From Melanocharis versteri (Eukaryota > Chordata > Aves > Passeriformes > Melanocharitidae): a DNA stretch of 64,000 bases. The translations under genes and the position numbers were made by a program. This document shows, one piece after another, positions 62,619-64,000 of this stretch. Each line of letters opens with the position of its first letter. Position 1 is the first letter of the stretch. Below the pieces are notes generated by a model. The model saw only the letters and a list, made by a program, of their open reading frames with translations. It searched no databases and was not told the DNA's origin. The stretch is taken from positions 140,967 to 204,966 of the forward strand of contig VZTG01000077.1 of NCBI GenBank assembly GCA_013397845.1. Direction: 5' to 3'.

Positions 62619-62854
62619 TGTCGCTGTTGAGGCAGATGCGACATGAAGGACCTCCTCATAGTTTGGGCAGAAAAAGCTGTTTATTGCAAAAACCAGTGTA
62701 ATTTATACACTTTTGTCTGGTTATCAATCAGGCTACATGTTCACTGGGTCTTTTAACTACTACAATACATCTATTGGCTATTATTAATTACAACATACCA
62801 CTATTGGTCATTTATAGCATAAGCGTTCAGGAATTCAGAAAAACATCAGGTACA
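62619..62854 (-). mobile_element. 3' LTR (236 bp) of a minus-strand endogenous retrovirus
   Basis: Minus strand reads TGTACCTGATG...CAACAGCGACA with TGT...ACA ends. In order it holds two CCAAT boxes (ATTGG at 62813-62817 and 62773-62777 on +), a TATA box (complement of 62702-62707), an AATAAA signal (complement of 62680-62685) and about 60 bp of U5. Immediately upstream on the minus strand is a purine-rich tract (CAAGAGGGAGAGAAAACAG, complement of about 62862-62881), as expected of a polypurine tract, so this is the 3' LTR with env next to it. The short LTR with closely spaced TATA and AATAAA resembles alpharetrovirus-like avian ERVs. Confidence 0.82.
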
Positions 62855-62881
62855 GCTTGTTGCTGTTTTCTCTCCCTCTTG

Positions 62882-63255
62882 TTTGGATTCCTTCTACTAA
62901 GTTTCTCACGGGTAAAAACGATCTGTGTTAAGCTCAATGTTGGAATCAGACAGGCTGTCAGACCTGCTGTTAATTCCCATAGTTCTCCCTTTCTGTTTTA
63001 TTAAAAATGCAGTGTTTATGGTCCTCTGTGGGGCCTCGTGCAGAAAGGACAACAAACACGGCACAAGGAATAAAACGACAAAACAGCTGCTTGATTTTGC
63101 AGAGAGGTATGTCTAACAGAATCTACATCAGTTAACAATCCTGACAAAGCAAGTGAAGTGGCATTAGTCTGTTCAGCAAGCCAGCAACCTAGCTTGTTCA
63201 ACAGTCTTAATGCTTTCTTAGGAACTACTCCTAGGACTAAAAGAAACTGAAACAC
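62882..63255 (-). pseudogene. env remnant, transmembrane-subunit part (endogenous retrovirus)
   Basis: Minus-strand frame at 63255-63016 shows a retroviral TM ectodomain pattern: a Leu/Ala heptad segment (LNKLGCWLAEQTNATSLALS) and an LQNQAAV core like that of the region just before the CX6CC loop in gamma- and alpha-type TM subunits. The frame then runs out of register (Cys-rich but wrong spacing), indicating a frameshift and loss of the end of env before the polypurine tract. Not functional. Named only by pattern; I did not compare it with a database. Confidence 0.65.
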
Positions 63256-63285
63256 GTTTTCCTAAATTCTAGAAATCAAGAGCGT

Positions 63286-63388
63286 CATCGCAGTCTTTTG
63301 CAAAAAATGCAAGGACCGTTTGTCACGAGTTGCATANCATCGCAGTCTTTTGCAAAAAATGCAAGGACCGTTTGTCACGAGTTGCATA
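63286..63388. other. Assembly artefact: identical 51-bp copies on both sides of an N
   Basis: 63286-63336 and 63338-63388 are identical (CATCGCAGTC...GAGTTGCATA) with a single N at 63337 between them. Two contig ends that overlap by 51 bp appear to have been placed side by side and separated by a one-base gap instead of merged. Confidence 0.92.
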
Positions 63389-63787
63389 TGTGTGCTTTAC
63401 AAGCATAGTTAATTTTGGAGTAAGCATAGTCAGGTGGCCAGTAGTACATGGTCCACCAATGGAGCGTGAAGATAATGCGAGCCACGTGTGATCTTCACAA
63501 ATTAGGAACACTCCTCGAGGTAATTTGCATGGAGTGTGATCTGAAGCAGCTTGGTGGTATGTGACACTATCTTGATTTAAAACTGTCCAATTGTACCAAG
63601 CTGAAGCATTTCAAAATACAGGATTTGCAAATGACACGCCTTGAGTATTGGGACAACATAGGCATGCACAAAGATGATTGCTTCAGGGCCTTGGCAAGGG
63701 TTACCCACACATTGTCCTTTGGCATTGGGGGTAACATGGTAAGTCCTTGCTTTGTCTCAACCGACCATCCGACAAATGGTCCACACT

Positions 63788-63877
63788 GTTGTCATCTTCT
63801 GAAGGTTGCCTGTTGGTTTGTTGATCCACATCGTTGTCATCTTCTGGAGGTTGCTTGTTGGTCTGTGTGCGTTTCTG
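63788..63877. repeat. 45-bp imperfect tandem repeat (two units)
   Basis: GTTGTCATCTTCTG-A/G-AGGTTGC starts at 63788 and again at 63833, exact period 45 bp (15 codons). It lies within the presumed env region of the minus-strand provirus. Confidence 0.75.
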
Positions 63878-64000
63878 ATGTCACAGATCAGGGCAAACAC
63901 CTTGCAGGTACTCACCATACACCTGTATCTGTATAAAACGCAAGCATACCTGCACCCCCAAGTGACAAGGTCCCACAGGCCTTCCCACTTGTTAGTGATT

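Larger units (their letters stand above)
63256..64000 (-). pseudogene. env remnant, surface-subunit part, running off the window
   Basis: Continuation of the same provirus upstream on the minus strand. The frame near 63511-63338 has LICEDHTWLALSSR and GGPCTTGHLTML, consistent with the end of a surface glycoprotein before the TM. Its downstream join is obscured by an artificial duplication around the N at 63337. Farther upstream, 63788-63877 is a 45-bp imperfect tandem repeat, and the rest is not assignable. The other proviral genes and the 5' LTR would lie beyond 64000. Confidence 0.55.

Noticed and set aside
63625..63936. 103-codon plus-strand ORF with a His/Cys repeat
   Set aside because: It is the antisense reading of the 45-bp tandem repeat in the minus-strand retroviral relic.
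1..64000. CRISPR arrays, tRNA or rRNA genes, bacterial operons
   Set aside because: No spaced direct repeats, cloverleaf or ribosomal sequence was seen, and the window is clearly vertebrate nuclear DNA.

Overview
This is a stretch of vertebrate, almost certainly bird, nuclear DNA: low gene density, long introns, CR1 LINE fragments ending in the 8-bp ATTCTGTG tail, and several avian-type endogenous retrovirus LTRs. Two genes are recognisable by their exons. No bacterial-style operons, CRISPR arrays or RNA genes were seen.

Left part (1-34.9 kb): the 3' end of GAS2 on the + strand. The last two coding exons are at 546-653 and 34219-34437, separated by a 33.6-kb intron; together they carry the GAR (GAS2-related, microtubule-binding) domain and the C-terminus. 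The intron holds two CR1 pieces (10.5 and 18.4 kb), simple repeats, and at 24.3-26.2 kb a cluster of three different LTRs, all on the minus strand. One of these is a complete ERVL-type solo LTR with a perfect 5-bp target-site duplication.

Middle (34.9-44.9 kb): a tail-to-tail intergenic spacer, then SVIP on the minus strand (exons at 44678 and upstream, 43705-43655 and 41438-41316) with its CpG-island promoter at about 44.27-44.92 kb. The first exon is cut by a one-base N that looks like an assembly gap. GAS2 and SVIP being convergent neighbours matches the order known in other amniotes.

Right part (44.9-64 kb): intergenic and rich in transposable elements. It contains a minus-strand CR1 at 45.3 kb; two nearly identical 1104-bp solo LTRs in opposite orientation, each with its own target duplication, 1.58 kb apart; old coding relics between and beside them; two plus-strand CR1 3' ends (52.06-53.19 kb and 58.59-59.06 kb), the first with recognisable reverse transcriptase motifs; and the 3' end of a degraded minus-strand retrovirus (env remnant plus a 236-bp LTR) running off the right edge. 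Within that provirus an N is flanked by two identical 51-bp copies, an assembly artefact.

The two genes are functionally unrelated: a cytoskeletal linker and a small p97/VCP-binding regulator of ER-associated degradation. I found no convincing new gene system. The most useful observations are the paired inverted LTRs, the LTR cluster in the GAS2 intron, the uncertain two ends of SVIP, and the collapsed gaps.
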